A stretch of 64,000 nt of DNA, from assembly GCA_022827625.1 (NCBI GenBank), contig JAJEIE010000016.1:1-64000 (forward strand), written 5' to 3'. This DNA comes from Candidatus Poribacteria bacterium. Its GTDB lineage: Bacteria; Poribacteria; WGA-4E; WGA-3G. Below the pieces are notes generated by a model that saw nothing but the letters and a program-made list of their open reading frames with translations, was not told the DNA's origin and searched no databases. Within the stretch, counting starts at the first letter, position 1, and each line of letters opens with the position of its first letter. Both the position numbers and the translations under genes were made by a program. Positions 16,720 to 26,800 of this stretch are shown here, piece by piece.

Positions 16720-17532
16720 ATGCTAAAAATCAGATCAGCGTTAGATTCAGAAATGCTTGATCGCGTCGAACACGACCTACGCGAAGATGGATTCCATATC
16801 ATCGAGAACGTAATTACCACCGAAGAAGCAGACGAAGCGCGCCAAGCAGTCTGGAAATTAGTCGAAGAAGACATCGCTAACGGACACGACCACAGTTACG
16901 GAGACGGCAAAATCCGACGCGTCTGGGCAATCGTCGGGAAAGCACCGATCTTCCGGCGGTTCATCCAGCACCCGACCGTCGTAGCAGTCTGGAAACGGAT
17001 GCTCGGTGAAGATGTCATCGCCTCTACATTCACAGCAAATATCGTTGGACCCGGCGCACCCGCAGGCGGTTGGCATATCGACTACCCATATTGGGCGATG
17101 CAAGCCCCGTTCCCATCAGGGTCACTAACGGGACAAACCGTCTGGATGTTAGACGATTTCACCGTAGAAAACGGCGCAACAGCCTGTATCCCCGGTTCAC
17201 ACAAAACGCTCCGTCGTCCCGAATTAGGAGAGGCAGAGGGGCTTGAAATGGCTGTCGCTACGGCACCGAAAGGCTCTATCATGTTCACAAACGGAGCAAT
17301 CTGGCATCAGTCCCGCCCAAACCTAACGGAGGCACCACGCGTTGGGTTGCTCGGTATGTATAACAGATCGGTCATCTACCCACAAGAAGATATGCCCCGT
17401 CAACTGACCGATGCGGAATTGGCAGGTGAAAGCGACACGCTAAAACAGTTGCTGGGCAGGAATATACCCTTCCGCGATCCAGACCACGGGCAGAATTGGC
17501 ACCGCACGGATATCGGATTTCGCCAGGTGTAG
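16720..17532 (+). CDS. phytanoyl-CoA dioxygenase (PhyH) family oxygenase
   Basis: The 270-residue protein has the iron-binding HxD at H119/D121 (GGWHIDYPYW), the strand TVWMLDDFTVENGATACIPGSHK, the distal His at about 196 in IWHQSRPNL and the 2-oxoglutarate Arg in APRVGLLGMY. GAGGTGAG upstream supports the ATG. Sequence around the HxD differs from the other three paralogs of this window, so they are not recent duplicates. It lies 15 bp after the epimerase gene and about 150 bp before a lactate/malate dehydrogenase-type gene, which suggests a small catabolic operon. The substrate is unknown. Confidence 0.9.
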   Translation: MLKIRSALDSEMLDRVEHDLREDGFHIIENVITTEEADEARQAVWKLVEEDIANGHDHSYGDGKIRRVWAIVGKAPIFRRFIQHPTVVAVWKRMLGEDVIASTFTANIVGPGAPAGGWHIDYPYWAMQAPFPSGSLTGQTVWMLDDFTVENGATACIPGSHKTLRRPELGEAEGLEMAVATAPKGSIMFTNGAIWHQSRPNLTEAPRVGLLGMYNRSVIYPQEDMPRQLTDAELAGESDTLKQLLGRNIPFRDPDHGQNWHRTDIGFRQV

Positions 17533-17634
17533 CAAGGATATAGAACTCTGAATTATGGAGATTTGTGTATTGGAAACCTACAGCAGACGTTGTTGAATAG
17601 TCTACCCTATATTAAAAAAAATTTTGAAAACGGA

Positions 17635-17671
17635 ATACTGACTGCTGACAGCCGATTGCTGACTGCTTTAA
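17635..17671 (+). repeat. dispersed repeat, ACTGCTGACAGCCGATTGCTGAC family
   Basis: Two near copies of GACTGCTGACAGCCGATTGCT-type units just upstream of the dehydrogenase Shine-Dalgarno; related to copies at 4611, 40931 and 58454. Confidence 0.65.
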
Positions 17672-17688
17672 ATTTCAAGGAGGCATTT

Positions 17689-18735
17689 ATGCCAGTTGTA
17701 TCTCACGATGTCTTGAGAAAGTTTGTATACGATATCTATCGCGGTGCCGGCGGTACAGAGGAAGACGCCCGTATCGTCAGTGACCACGTCGTCGATTCTA
17801 ACCTCGCCGGACACGATTCACACGGTGTCATCAACGCGCCCAACTACATCAGCGGCATGGAAGGCGGTCCCGCCGCAGACAAAATGGAAATCGTCAGAGA
17901 AAGCGGCGCAGCGACCGTCATCAACGCGAACCGCGCCCTCGGCATGGTCGCCGCACGCAAAGCCATGGAAATGGCTGTCGAAAAAGCACAAACGTGTACC
18001 ATCGGCGCAGTCGGTCTACACCAATGTGGACACGCCGGACGGATGGGTGAATACCCACCGATCGCAGCACGTGCCGGGATGATTGGCATCGTCTTACTCA
18101 ACGGTGGCGGACGCTTCATGCACCCCCACGGTGGCACTTCCCGGAGACTGCCACCCAACCCGATCGCGATCTCAGTGCCTCGTCAGGGCGGCGAACCGCT
18201 CCTCCTCGATATGACGCTCAGCGTCGTCGCAGGTGGGAAACTGCTCGTTCAGACCGCACGCGGTGAATCCATACCGGAAGGGTGGATGATAGATGCTGAA
18301 GGTAAACCGCTCACAGATCCAAACGCCTTCCGCGAACGCCCACAGGATACAGCCGTTATGCCACTCGGCGGCTTTCAATTCGGACATAAAGGGTTCGGAC
18401 TCGGCGTGATGATAGACGCGATCGCCGGTGGTCTCTCTTGGGCAGGATGTAGCCGTGAAAACCCGACACGTGGGGCAAGTGGCATCGTCATGTTCGCAAT
18501 CAAAATTGAGGACTTCATCGACTTAGCGGATTATGAACAGGAAATTGCGCACCTCGTAGAGTGGGTAAAATCATCTGCTCGACTACCGGGTATTGATGAG
18601 ATCTATGTCCCTGGAGAATTTGAAGAACGGAGTCGTGAGAAACGTTTGCGCGAGGGCATACCGATTGAGGAACCCACTTGGAACCGTCTCGTTGAAGCCG
18701 CTGAACGTTTCAACATCGCGATCCCCAGTCTCTAA
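17689..18735 (+). CDS. malate/L-lactate dehydrogenase family (Ldh_2) oxidoreductase
   Basis: ATG at 17689 is chosen over the track start because AAGGAGG lies 4 nt upstream. The 348-residue product shows the family's HxSHG motif (GHDSHGV, about residue 45), the NAD-binding VNGGGRFMHPHGG-like turn (here LNGGGRFMHPHGG), the strand LLLDMTLSVVAGGKL and the conserved GHKGFGLGVMIDAIAGGLSWAG. This family uses NAD(P)H with 2-oxo or 2-hydroxy acids, ureidoglycolate or sulfolactate and has an unusual fold distinct from classic LDH. The specific substrate cannot be read. The preceding epimerase and PhyH genes hint at a shared catabolic unit. Confidence 0.9.
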   Translation: MPVVSHDVLRKFVYDIYRGAGGTEEDARIVSDHVVDSNLAGHDSHGVINAPNYISGMEGGPAADKMEIVRESGAATVINANRALGMVAARKAMEMAVEKAQTCTIGAVGLHQCGHAGRMGEYPPIAARAGMIGIVLLNGGGRFMHPHGGTSRRLPPNPIAISVPRQGGEPLLLDMTLSVVAGGKLLVQTARGESIPEGWMIDAEGKPLTDPNAFRERPQDTAVMPLGGFQFGHKGFGLGVMIDAIAGGLSWAGCSRENPTRGASGIVMFAIKIEDFIDLADYEQEIAHLVEWVKSSARLPGIDEIYVPGEFEERSREKRLREGIPIEEPTWNRLVEAAERFNIAIPSL

Positions 18736-18780
18736 TATAACCTAAGTTGCTACCTTTGTAGCATAACCTAATCAACGATA

Positions 18781-18800
18781 TGAAGTCCATATGGACTTCA
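18781..18800. repeat. perfect 20-bp palindrome
   Basis: TGAAGTCCATATGGACTTCA is fully self-complementary, with no spacer. It has no T-run, so it is not a standard terminator; it could be an operator or another palindromic repeat. It sits 45 bp after the dehydrogenase stop. Confidence 0.8.
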
Positions 18801-18906
18801 CCGAGGTTGTGCATATTAGAGCATAGACTGTATGAAGATTCATTTATTAATTCGGTAATTTTCAAACGTGCAATAATAAATCAGACTACTACGAACCTAC
18901 CCGTTT

Positions 18907-18930
18907 GTAGTAGGGCAATTCATTGCCCGT
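18907..18930 (+). repeat. dispersed repeat GTAGTAGGGCAATTCATTGCCCGT
   Basis: Hairpin GGGCAA / TTGCCC with loop TTCA. The same 24 bases recur exactly at 37020-37043. Confidence 0.9.
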
Positions 18931-18979
18931 CGATTTCCGTACCAACAACCAACTGCCAACAACCAATAGGAGATAAAAA

Positions 18980-19579
18980 ATGCGAATCTACAGTTTGTTT
19001 GCTTTGCTTATCGGCATTATGGGGTGTGCTGCACTGAACCAGCCCATCAACGAGATGGCAGCGTCACGCCTCACCTGTGAGTCCAACCCGGAATTTGTAG
19101 ACGGTAACCTGGAGACGGAGAGCACATTCGCAGTAAATGGATTCGTACGAAAAGCCTACCACCTGCATGAAGGCGAGGGGCGGCGACTCGCCTACGCACA
19201 ACGCCGCTATCTAACAGTCGTTGAAGGGCAACGCCGGACAGAAGCGATTATTAAACTCGATGCGCCGACCTATGTTTCCTATGTGGAAGTCTATCCGGCA
19301 TCGCGGCGGATTCAGAATTTCGCGATGATGACAACAACCGACGATCCCCCACGCTTCGATGTCGCCTTTGAACGTGTGTCCGACAAACAGCATCAGGACA
19401 TAGAGGGATTAAATCCGGTGCGCTTTCAGATCGGACGAGAAGTGCTTTATCTACGCATGAGCGCAGACGGCATTGAAGACAGACAGAATTCCGTACAAGG
19501 CGAAAATTCAAGTATCGAGATCCCGCTCATAGGGGCTTCAATCCGTGAAGTCAAATTTTACGTCCGTGAGACGCTATAA
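18980..19579 (+). CDS. putative lipoprotein with a discoidin-like beta domain
   Basis: The 199-residue product has a signal ending at lipobox GIMGC (Cys about 16). The body is beta-rich, with ESTFAVNGFVRK, TEAIIKLDAPTYVSYVEVYPASRRIQNF and ASIREVKFYVRE, a pattern reminiscent of galactose-binding/discoidin-like domains, where a surface lipoprotein binds sugars. That is inference only. AGGAGA 6 nt upstream supports the start. Directly downstream is a fragment of a related gene end, so the gene once had a tandem paralog. Confidence 0.6.
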   Translation: MRIYSLFALLIGIMGCAALNQPINEMAASRLTCESNPEFVDGNLETESTFAVNGFVRKAYHLHEGEGRRLAYAQRRYLTVVEGQRRTEAIIKLDAPTYVSYVEVYPASRRIQNFAMMTTTDDPPRFDVAFERVSDKQHQDIEGLNPVRFQIGREVLYLRMSADGIEDRQNSVQGENSSIEIPLIGASIREVKFYVRETL

Positions 19580-19600
19580 CCCAAACGGTTTGAACATCAA

Positions 19601-19669
19601 GAGATTGATATTCCCTTGAAAGGAGCGTCAATTCGTGAAGTCAAACTCTATGGAAAACAGTCATCATAG
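19601..19669 (+). pseudogene. C-terminal remnant of a paralog of the preceding lipoprotein
   Basis: The short frame reads EIDIPLKGASIREVKLYGKQSS then stop. It matches IEIPLIGASIREVKFYVRETL at the end of the preceding gene in 12 of about 16 positions. No upstream part of the second copy is present, so it is a leftover of a tandem duplication followed by deletion. Confidence 0.7.
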
Positions 19670-19716
19670 AATCCGCATCTGGCAAAGAAGGGAAAACGGA
19701 CGAGAATAAAAATCAC

Positions 19717-19745
19717 TTGACTTTTATTCCAAAACGTTATACAAT
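19717..19745 (+). promoter_or_regulatory. sigma-70-type promoter of the phoH-ybeY-corC cluster
   Basis: TTGACT (19717-19722), 17-nt spacer, TACAAT (19740-19745). The expected start near 19752 leaves a leader of about 205 nt before the phoH TTG. The leader holds a hairpin GGGTAAACC / GGTTTCCC (19906-19926) just before the ribosome-binding site, which could affect translation. Confidence 0.65.
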
Positions 19746-19956
19746 AGAAATAATTTAGCAGCTTACGCAAAATAACTCCTGCAGGCACTTTAATTAACAC
19801 AACGCGTCGTTAAAAAGTAGCACAGCAGTGAGATCCAATTGGTGTAACTTCTGAAATTTGACTTTTTCTACGAACTTGTGGTAAGTTAAACGTAGTATCC
19901 ATTTAGGGTAAACCTATCGGTTTCCCATATCAAAAACCCGGAGGATTAGAATCCGA

Positions 19957-20973
19957 TTGCAAAAACAAGCATTGAAGGGTGTTCCCATACAGAGCAACGC
20001 TGAAGTGCAAGCCCTCTTCGGACAGAGCGATGCCTTCCTAAAAATCATTGAAGATGACTTTGATGTACGCGTTGTTTTGAAAAGTGACAGCATCGCTGTC
20101 ATTGGTGAAAACGTCACTGAGGTTAACCGTGTGACGACGGTTCTCGAATCACTACTTCACCGCATCCGGAAAGGAGAACGCATTCAGGCAACCGATGTAA
20201 ATTATGTTATCCGCGCATCGGGTGTTGGTGAACAAGGCGACTTAGGTGAAACCGGAGCCGAGTCGATTCCGGTATTCTCAAAACGCGGGGTCATTCGTCC
20301 CAAAACCGCCGGTCAGCAAAGGTACGTTGAAGCGATCAAACACAACGACCTTGTTTTCGGTATCGGACCCGCGGGAACAGGAAAAACCTATCTCGCGATG
20401 GCAATGGCTGTCTCCGCACTCAAAAGCGGACAGGTGAGTCGTATCATCTTAACGCGACCCGCCGTTGAAGCCGGTGAGAAACTCGGATTTTTACCCGGCG
20501 ATATCGCCGAAAAGGTACATCCATACCTGCGTCCCTTATACGATGCACTTTACGATATGATGCCGCCAGAGACGCTCGACAAATATATCGAGCGGAATGT
20601 TATTGAGGTTGCCCCTATCGCTTTTATGCGAGGCAGGACCCTCAACAACTCCTTTGTTGTTTTAGATGAAGCACAAAACGCAACTATTGAACAGATGAAA
20701 ATGTTCCTGACACGCCTCGGCTTTGATTCAAAAGCCGTGGTCACCGGCGACATTACACAGACAGACCTGCCAACACACAAGGTCTCAGGACTCGCAGATG
20801 CGCAAGAAGTCCTCTCCGGAATTAAAGGCATCGAGTTCATCTATTTCTCAAAAGTTGACGTTGTACGGCATGAATTGGTCCAACGCATCGTCGAGGCTTA
20901 TGAACAGGCATCACCACAAAATATAAGACCGAACGGCGCAAAGCCGCCACCTATGTCCGACAGAGAAGGATAG
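19957..20973 (+). CDS. phoH: PhoH-family ATPase
   Basis: The 338-residue protein is a normal-length PhoH: an N-terminal KH-like part (DFDVRVVLKSDSIAVIGE), then Walker A GPAGTGKTYLAMAMA (about residue 136), TRPAVEAGEKLGFLPGDI, Walker B SFVVLDEAQNAT and VVTGDITQTDLP. PhoH proteins are ATPases that are genetically linked to RNA maturation and ybeY. The start is a TTG, with GGAGG 12 nt upstream; no in-frame ATG is near. The ybeY gene follows after 6 bp, the conserved order in most bacteria. Confidence 0.95.
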   Translation: MQKQALKGVPIQSNAEVQALFGQSDAFLKIIEDDFDVRVVLKSDSIAVIGENVTEVNRVTTVLESLLHRIRKGERIQATDVNYVIRASGVGEQGDLGETGAESIPVFSKRGVIRPKTAGQQRYVEAIKHNDLVFGIGPAGTGKTYLAMAMAVSALKSGQVSRIILTRPAVEAGEKLGFLPGDIAEKVHPYLRPLYDALYDMMPPETLDKYIERNVIEVAPIAFMRGRTLNNSFVVLDEAQNATIEQMKMFLTRLGFDSKAVVTGDITQTDLPTHKVSGLADAQEVLSGIKGIEFIYFSKVDVVRHELVQRIVEAYEQASPQNIRPNGAKPPPMSDREG

Positions 20974-20979
20974 CCTGCT

Positions 20980-21447
20980 TTGATTGGCATCACAAACACG
21001 AGTCGCAATACCAACTTTGATGTGCAAGTCGTTCACAGAGCAGTCAGTATAACACTCAAAGCACACGGCGCAGAAGCCTGCGAAGTGAGTGTACTCCTGA
21101 CTGATGATGCCGATATAAGACAACTCAACCGGGATTACCGCGGTATTGACGCACCAACGGACGTTCTGGCGTTCGCAATGCGCGAGGGCGAAGAGGGGCA
21201 TGTGAATCCACATCTACTCGGAGACCTCGTTATATCCCTTGAAACCGCAGCGCGGCAAGCCACAACAAACGACGCTCTCAGTCAAACCGGCGGCAACCTT
21301 GAAACTGAAGCAGCACTTCTCGCAGTACACGGCATGCTACATCTGCTCGGATATGACCATCAAACGCCAAAAGATGCTACAGTTATGTTTGAGAAACAGA
21401 AAACTATTTTCTCTCTACTGGAGAAACCCAAGCACTACTGTCCGTAG
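20980..21447 (+). CDS. ybeY: endoribonuclease YbeY (16S rRNA maturation)
   Basis: The 155-residue product has the defining zinc site HGMLHLLGYDH near its C-terminus and the upstream strand LNRDYRGIDAPTDVLAFAM. YbeY is a single-strand endoribonuclease needed for 16S rRNA 3' processing and ribosome quality control. It starts with TTG at 20980, 6 bp after the phoH stop, with AGAAGGA as ribosome-binding site. The corC-like gene follows 39 bp later; this trio is a classic cluster. Confidence 0.95.
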   Translation: MIGITNTSRNTNFDVQVVHRAVSITLKAHGAEACEVSVLLTDDADIRQLNRDYRGIDAPTDVLAFAMREGEEGHVNPHLLGDLVISLETAARQATTNDALSQTGGNLETEAALLAVHGMLHLLGYDHQTPKDATVMFEKQKTIFSLLEKPKHYCP

Positions 21448-21486
21448 GCTCTTGAGATCTGCAAAATCGGCACGTCTACAGGGGGT

Positions 21487-22764
21487 GTGATCTTACGTTT
21501 GGACGACCTACACCTTGTCATCAAACTCGTTAGCTTAAGTACACTTCTAATTCTCAATGCGCTGTTTTCAGCCGCCGAGGCGTTGCTCGCTCGGTTAACG
21601 CGGGGTGATATCCTCAAATTCGCTGAGGAAGGTGGAAAACGCTACGAAGTCCTCACCTCACTACTGCATAACCCACGGCGCTACTCGCTCACTATCATCA
21701 CCGCAAAAACGATTCTGATAGTGGTGAGCGTCATGGTGTTTATGACGTTCTGGAAATACCCAGCAGTGAACGCCGCACTTGCTGTCGTCTGCTTGGTCAT
21801 CTTTACTGAACTGTTCCCGAAAAATTATGTGCAGAGTAGTACAGGAGACGCAACAATCCAAGCACTCAGCGTTCTTCGCGCCGTCTATTGGGGCGGATTT
21901 CTGGTGCTAATTCCCCTGAATTTCGTCGCCAATCTTCTCGTTCGCGTTTTCGGCGGTAAAGTCACCTCGGCACAGGACAGCCTTGTGTCCCCAGAAGTCT
22001 TAGAAACACTTGACAACGTCGCCGACAGTCAAGAAATATTAGAACCCGACGATCGGGAAATGATTGCCCGAATTTTAGACCTACCCGACAAAGTCGCACG
22101 AGAGATTATGGTTGCGCGCACCGACATGGTCTGTCTTGAAGTCACGACCCCGGGTGATGAGGTCCTACAAACAACCATCACCTGCCGACATACCCGTATT
22201 CCTATTTACGAAGAAACCATTGACCTAATTATCGGAATTCTGCACGTTAAAGATATGCTCGATTGCTGGGAAGAAGGTAAACCTATCAATCTCAGAGAAC
22301 TTATTGTCGACCGAACGCCTTTCTTCACACCAGAAAGCAAGAATATTTCCGAACTCTTCCGAGAACTCCGCGCACATAAACAGCACATAGCAATCGTTGT
22401 AGACGAATACGGTGGAACCGCTGGGATTGTGACCTTAGAAAATATCATCGAAGAAATTGTCGGCGAAATCCACGATGAAGACGAAATCGACGAAGAAGAT
22501 GCCTACGTCCAGATGGATACCAACACCTATTCGGTTGATGCCCGGCTGAATCTTATCGAGCTAAACGAAAGGCTCGGCACAGAACTTGAAGCAGAAAATA
22601 TTGATACAATCGGTGGGTTCGTTGTAGATTATCTCGGACGCGTCCCAGAACAGGACACGCAATTCACATACCGAGGGATCCGCTTTACCATACTTGAGGC
22701 AGATGAACGACGCATCCAAAGAATTCATATCCAAGTGCCAGATAACAACAGTGATGGCTTTTAA
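21487..22764 (+). CDS. CNNM/CorC-HlyC family transporter-associated protein (DUF21, CBS pair)
   Basis: The 425-residue protein has an N-terminal DUF21 membrane domain with three to four hydrophobic segments, including LILNALFSAAEALLARLTRGDI and a glycosylated-looking TELFPKNYV loop. Then comes a CBS pair (DREMIARILDLPDKVAREIMVARTDMVCL and HKQHIAIVVDEYGGTAGIVTLENIIEEIVGEI) and a C-terminal CorC/HlyC transporter-associated domain. Relatives take part in Mg2+/Co2+ efflux or homeostasis; some were called hemolysins. The track start is a GTG close to GGGGG; a TTG at 21499 is an alternative. Confidence 0.9.
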   Translation: MILRLDDLHLVIKLVSLSTLLILNALFSAAEALLARLTRGDILKFAEEGGKRYEVLTSLLHNPRRYSLTIITAKTILIVVSVMVFMTFWKYPAVNAALAVVCLVIFTELFPKNYVQSSTGDATIQALSVLRAVYWGGFLVLIPLNFVANLLVRVFGGKVTSAQDSLVSPEVLETLDNVADSQEILEPDDREMIARILDLPDKVAREIMVARTDMVCLEVTTPGDEVLQTTITCRHTRIPIYEETIDLIIGILHVKDMLDCWEEGKPINLRELIVDRTPFFTPESKNISELFRELRAHKQHIAIVVDEYGGTAGIVTLENIIEEIVGEIHDEDEIDEEDAYVQMDTNTYSVDARLNLIELNERLGTELEAENIDTIGGFVVDYLGRVPEQDTQFTYRGIRFTILEADERRIQRIHIQVPDNNSDGF

Positions 22765-22784
22765 ACATCAAAATCGAAATTAAT

Positions 22785-22813
22785 TTGACAACCTTCAATA
22801 GAAAAGGTATAAT
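22785..22813 (+). promoter_or_regulatory. promoter of the tRNA-Pro gene
   Basis: TTGACA (22785-22790), a 17-nt spacer and TATAAT (22808-22813), both consensus, ending 12 bp before the mature tRNA 5' end. Confidence 0.9.
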
Positions 22814-22825
22814 TAAACATAAGAA

Positions 22826-22900
<75 letters not shown>

Positions 22901-22931
22901 TTCTATCCCTTCATAGACAACGCACTTATAC

Positions 22932-23003
22932 CAAATTTTACCCGGTTCATGCTATACAGCATGAATACCGTTGATTTTGATTATGATTTACAGGTAAAAT
23001 TTG
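22932..23003 (+). repeat. ATACCGTTGATT repeat flanked by an 11-bp inverted repeat
   Basis: Outer arms CAAATTTTACC (22932-22942) and GGTAAAATTTG (22993-23003) are exact complements. Inside is a hairpin TTCATGCT / AGCATGAA followed by ATACCGTTGATTTTGATT, shared with copies at 37087 and 40667. It lies just upstream of recO. Confidence 0.75.
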
Positions 23004-23021
23004 TCTTTGCTTTACATTACC

Positions 23022-23807
23022 ATGGCAGCCCAAAAGACAGAAGCGATTGTCATTCGCACCTTACCCCTTCAGGAATTCCATAAAATCATCACCTTCTACA
23101 CCCCCGACTTCGGGAAGGTCAAAGCGGTTGCCTACGGAATAAAAAGTCCGAAAAGCCGTCTCGGTGGGAGTTTAGAACTCCTCAACTATGGGACGCTCAT
23201 CTTCCAACACCGCGAAAATCGGGAATTACAGAACCTCACTGACTTCAATCTCCTCAACGGGTTTGACGCAATCCGCTCCGACTTCACACGCATCACCTAC
23301 GGATGCTATTTCGCCGAACTCGTAGACAGCAGCGCCTCTGAAGGTGTCGCTAATCCTGAAATCTTTGATCTCCTCCGAACGACATATCAATTTCTGGTCC
23401 ACGCCGATGACATCCCTTTACTCGCAAGAGGTTTTGAAATCAAGTTTCTGGACTGCACAGGCTATGGACCTGAACTCGCGCGGTGCGTCCATTGCGGCTC
23501 AGCTGTAAAAGGCATCTCTGTTCATGGAAAAAGCCACGCAACAACTCAGTTCGGCATAGCATTCAGCATCCGTTACGGGGGTGTGCTTTGCGACGGTTGT
23601 GAAAACCGAGACGGTGCCGCCTTTACAATCACACCGGGTAGTCTTGAACTGCTAAAGATGCTTCGGAAATCTGAGTGGGAACGGTTCAACCGAATTCGCG
23701 CCTCCACCCAGAACCATCAAGAACTGAAACGTGTACTGAGTCGTTTCATCGAATACCATACCGAACGGACTTTGAAAAGTCTCAAATTTATTGAGAGTGT
23801 TTTGTAG
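23022..23807 (+). CDS. recO: DNA repair protein RecO
   Basis: ATG at 23022 gives the family N-terminus (KTEAIVIRTLPLQEFHKIITFYT) and is preferred to the TTG at 23001 in the track; 261 residues. The OB-fold region KVKAVAYGIKSPKSRLGGSLELLNYG is followed by the helical domain and a zinc-binding set CVHCG and CDGC. RecO loads RecA onto SSB-coated gapped DNA with RecR. No recR is nearby. No clear ribosome-binding site is seen, and the repeat with the 11-bp arms ends 18 bp before the start. Confidence 0.93.
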   Translation: MAAQKTEAIVIRTLPLQEFHKIITFYTPDFGKVKAVAYGIKSPKSRLGGSLELLNYGTLIFQHRENRELQNLTDFNLLNGFDAIRSDFTRITYGCYFAELVDSSASEGVANPEIFDLLRTTYQFLVHADDIPLLARGFEIKFLDCTGYGPELARCVHCGSAVKGISVHGKSHATTQFGIAFSIRYGGVLCDGCENRDGAAFTITPGSLELLKMLRKSEWERFNRIRASTQNHQELKRVLSRFIEYHTERTLKSLKFIESVL

Positions 23808-23869
23808 GCATTTAAATCACATTCGTCAAAACATTCAGAACTTATTATGATTCATAAGGAGTTATAAAA

Positions 23870-26800
23870 TTGAAAAAATATAACCCGTTGCAAACCCACA
23901 GAGACAAATCACAGAAAACTATAAAGTTTATTAAAATTGTTCCGCTTTTAATCGCTGCCATCTACGTTATTACAGCCGTTACCCTCAATGTACATGCTGC
24001 GATCACTGGAAAGATTGCCGGGGTAATCACCACTGAAGCAACAAACGAACCGCTGGCGAATGTTACGATAACAATCGTCGGAACAAGCAGCACCGCAACA
24101 ACAAATGACGCTGGCTATTACGTGATGACCAACATCTCACCCGGCGATTATGACGTAAAAGCTGCACTGACAGGCTACGGGCCCGAGACTGTGCAGGGCG
24201 CGAAAGTCCTCGCCGGACTCACCACGACCCTAAACTTCGCCTTGAAAACTTCTGAGGTCGTTACACTGGAAGGGATAACGGTAACAGCCGTCAAACCGCT
24301 AATCAAGCGGGACGTTACGCAGACGACACGAATTATTGAATCAGAAGACATTGAGGCGATGCCTCGCGATACGGTCAACGGTATCCTACAAACCCTACCG
24401 GGAGTGGCAGTGCTAAACTCCACTGGCTCAACCCATGTTCGCGGCGGCAGGTCAACGGAGATCAGATATCTTATTGACGGCATCCCCATTAACGATCCGA
24501 TCGGCAGAAGTTTGGGATTGAGTATCGGCACGAATTCCCTTGAACAAATGGAAGTTATCACCGGAGGATTCAACGCCGAACACGGCGACGCACAATCCGG
24601 TATCGTTAACCTCATCACGAAAGTTGGAACAAGCAAATTCTCCGGTAGAATCCGCTATCGAGTTGGACAGTGGGGAACGCACCACGGCGACCCCCTATAC
24701 GGTCCCTGGCTCGATCCAGACAACGGATTCCGTCCGATAGCACTTTCACCCTTCAGAGGCATCTTCATCGGCCAACCCTATGATTACCAAACGCCGTATC
24801 GCGGACAGGCAGATACAGTTGCGGAGTTAGCGGAACGCGAAGGCGATGACCAAGTCGTCTTTACAGAGATTTTCCCGGGTGTATATGCTGATAGGACGGA
24901 AAACCCCCTGCAACCCGTTATAGACCCCGAAACAGATGAACCACAGGTTAATCCAGATACGGGTGAAGCAATCATGACGCGTCAACCTTACAAAGACGCT
25001 GATGGCACTGTTATTGACTACGAAAAGAAACAGGTCACACTCTTAGACGGCTATGTTGTAGATTTGGAACAATATAGAGGATTGTTCAACGATACGAAAA
25101 ACTACGACCTGTCTCCGAGTCATATCGGTGAATTCGCACTCAGTGGACCGATATGGGGAAACCGATTGACGTTCTCCGCCTCGAGCCAAATAAACCGGAA
25201 TAGTAGCTTTCTACCCAATAGTACCGGAACGGGATATATCTTCCAAGGTAAACTGAAATTTGAAGTAACGCCGAGTATTAAACTCACCGCAGGTGGGCTT
25301 TTCAACCGGAGAGAAAGTCAGTCCTATGGGGGTTCACTACGTTTCTGGCCCAGTGCTGTTCCAGAGTCAAAATCGGATGCCCGGAATATATCCGTCCGTC
25401 TTTCACACAATATCAACTCCGGGACTTTTTATACGCTGACACTTGGGCAATTCCATCGCACCTCTGAGGCGAATCAACCCGGAAAAGTGTGGGACCCGTT
25501 AGACAAGACGTTTGATGAAAACGCGTGGGATCCTGAAAAATCCTTTGAGCAGAATCAGGAAGAAGGCAGAATCAGAAACCCACCCCAACAAGCATACAAC
25601 GATACAACCTATTTCGTGGCAGGAGATAACAACTCTTGGGGTTCCAGTAGCGCGACAACCTCAATATTAAGAGCGGATTTTGCCAGTCAGGTTACGGCGA
25701 ACCATCTGATCCAGACAGGCGTTGAATTCTTAGGATATGAACTCTACAATCTTGGCGCGACAAATTACGGAAGTACCAACCTCTACATGGAGTTTTACGA
25801 TGTCCAACCGCAATCCCTGAGTATGTATGTCCAAGACAAAATGGAGTATGAAGGCATGATTGTCAACGCCGGATTGCGATACGACCTCTACAGCCCAGAT
25901 GGTATCTCACCGGCGGATCCCTTGGACCCGCTTGAACTGAATGACGACGGCACAATCAAACTCGACAAAAGCACCTATAAAGTCGGGCTACCGATTATCA
26001 AAAATCCAGTTGAGGCTTCTCCTAAACACATGATCGCACCACGTCTCGGCATCTCCTTCCCAGTTACTGAGCGGTCGAAGTTGCACTTCACGTACGGACA
26101 TTACTACCAGATTCCACGCGGAGACGATCTCTACGAAAACCTCAGTTTTGACATGCGCGGCGCAATCCGAAGACGAGGCAATCCCGACTTAAATCCAGAA
26201 AAGACCATCGCTTACGAAGTCGGAATAGTCCGACAATTTACTGACGATCTAACGGTAGATATTACCGGATTCACCAAGGATATTGACAGACTCGTCAACA
26301 GTGTGCACGTTGATATTACCAACGATTACAGCTACTTCCTTAACGGCGAATTCGACGGCAGGCTCCACGGTATCTACGGTCGGGTCCAAGGCTTTGAACT
26401 CACGATCCGCAAGTGGCACACGGAACGGAATCGGGTTTCTGGGATCTTGAGTTATACCTATTCTGTCGCGAAGGGGAAAGGTTCGAGTCGAAACCTCGGC
26501 TACCTCACCTACTACCGACAGCAGCCTGATGTAACCGAAAGTCATCCGTTGGCATGGGATCAGCGTCACATCTTTTCTGGAATGCTGAACATCCAACTGC
26601 CTTTTGAGGCTGCCGTCAACTTTGTAGGTCGGTACGCCAGCGGCTTGCCCTACACACCGAATCCGAGAGCACCGGTCAAACCCGACATCAACTCAAAGCG
26701 TTATCCGCCCACCTATAACGTTGATGCCCTCTTTAGCAAACGGAGTCGGCTTGGCGGGTTGACCTACACCTTCTTCGCCGACATCCGCAACATCTTCAAC

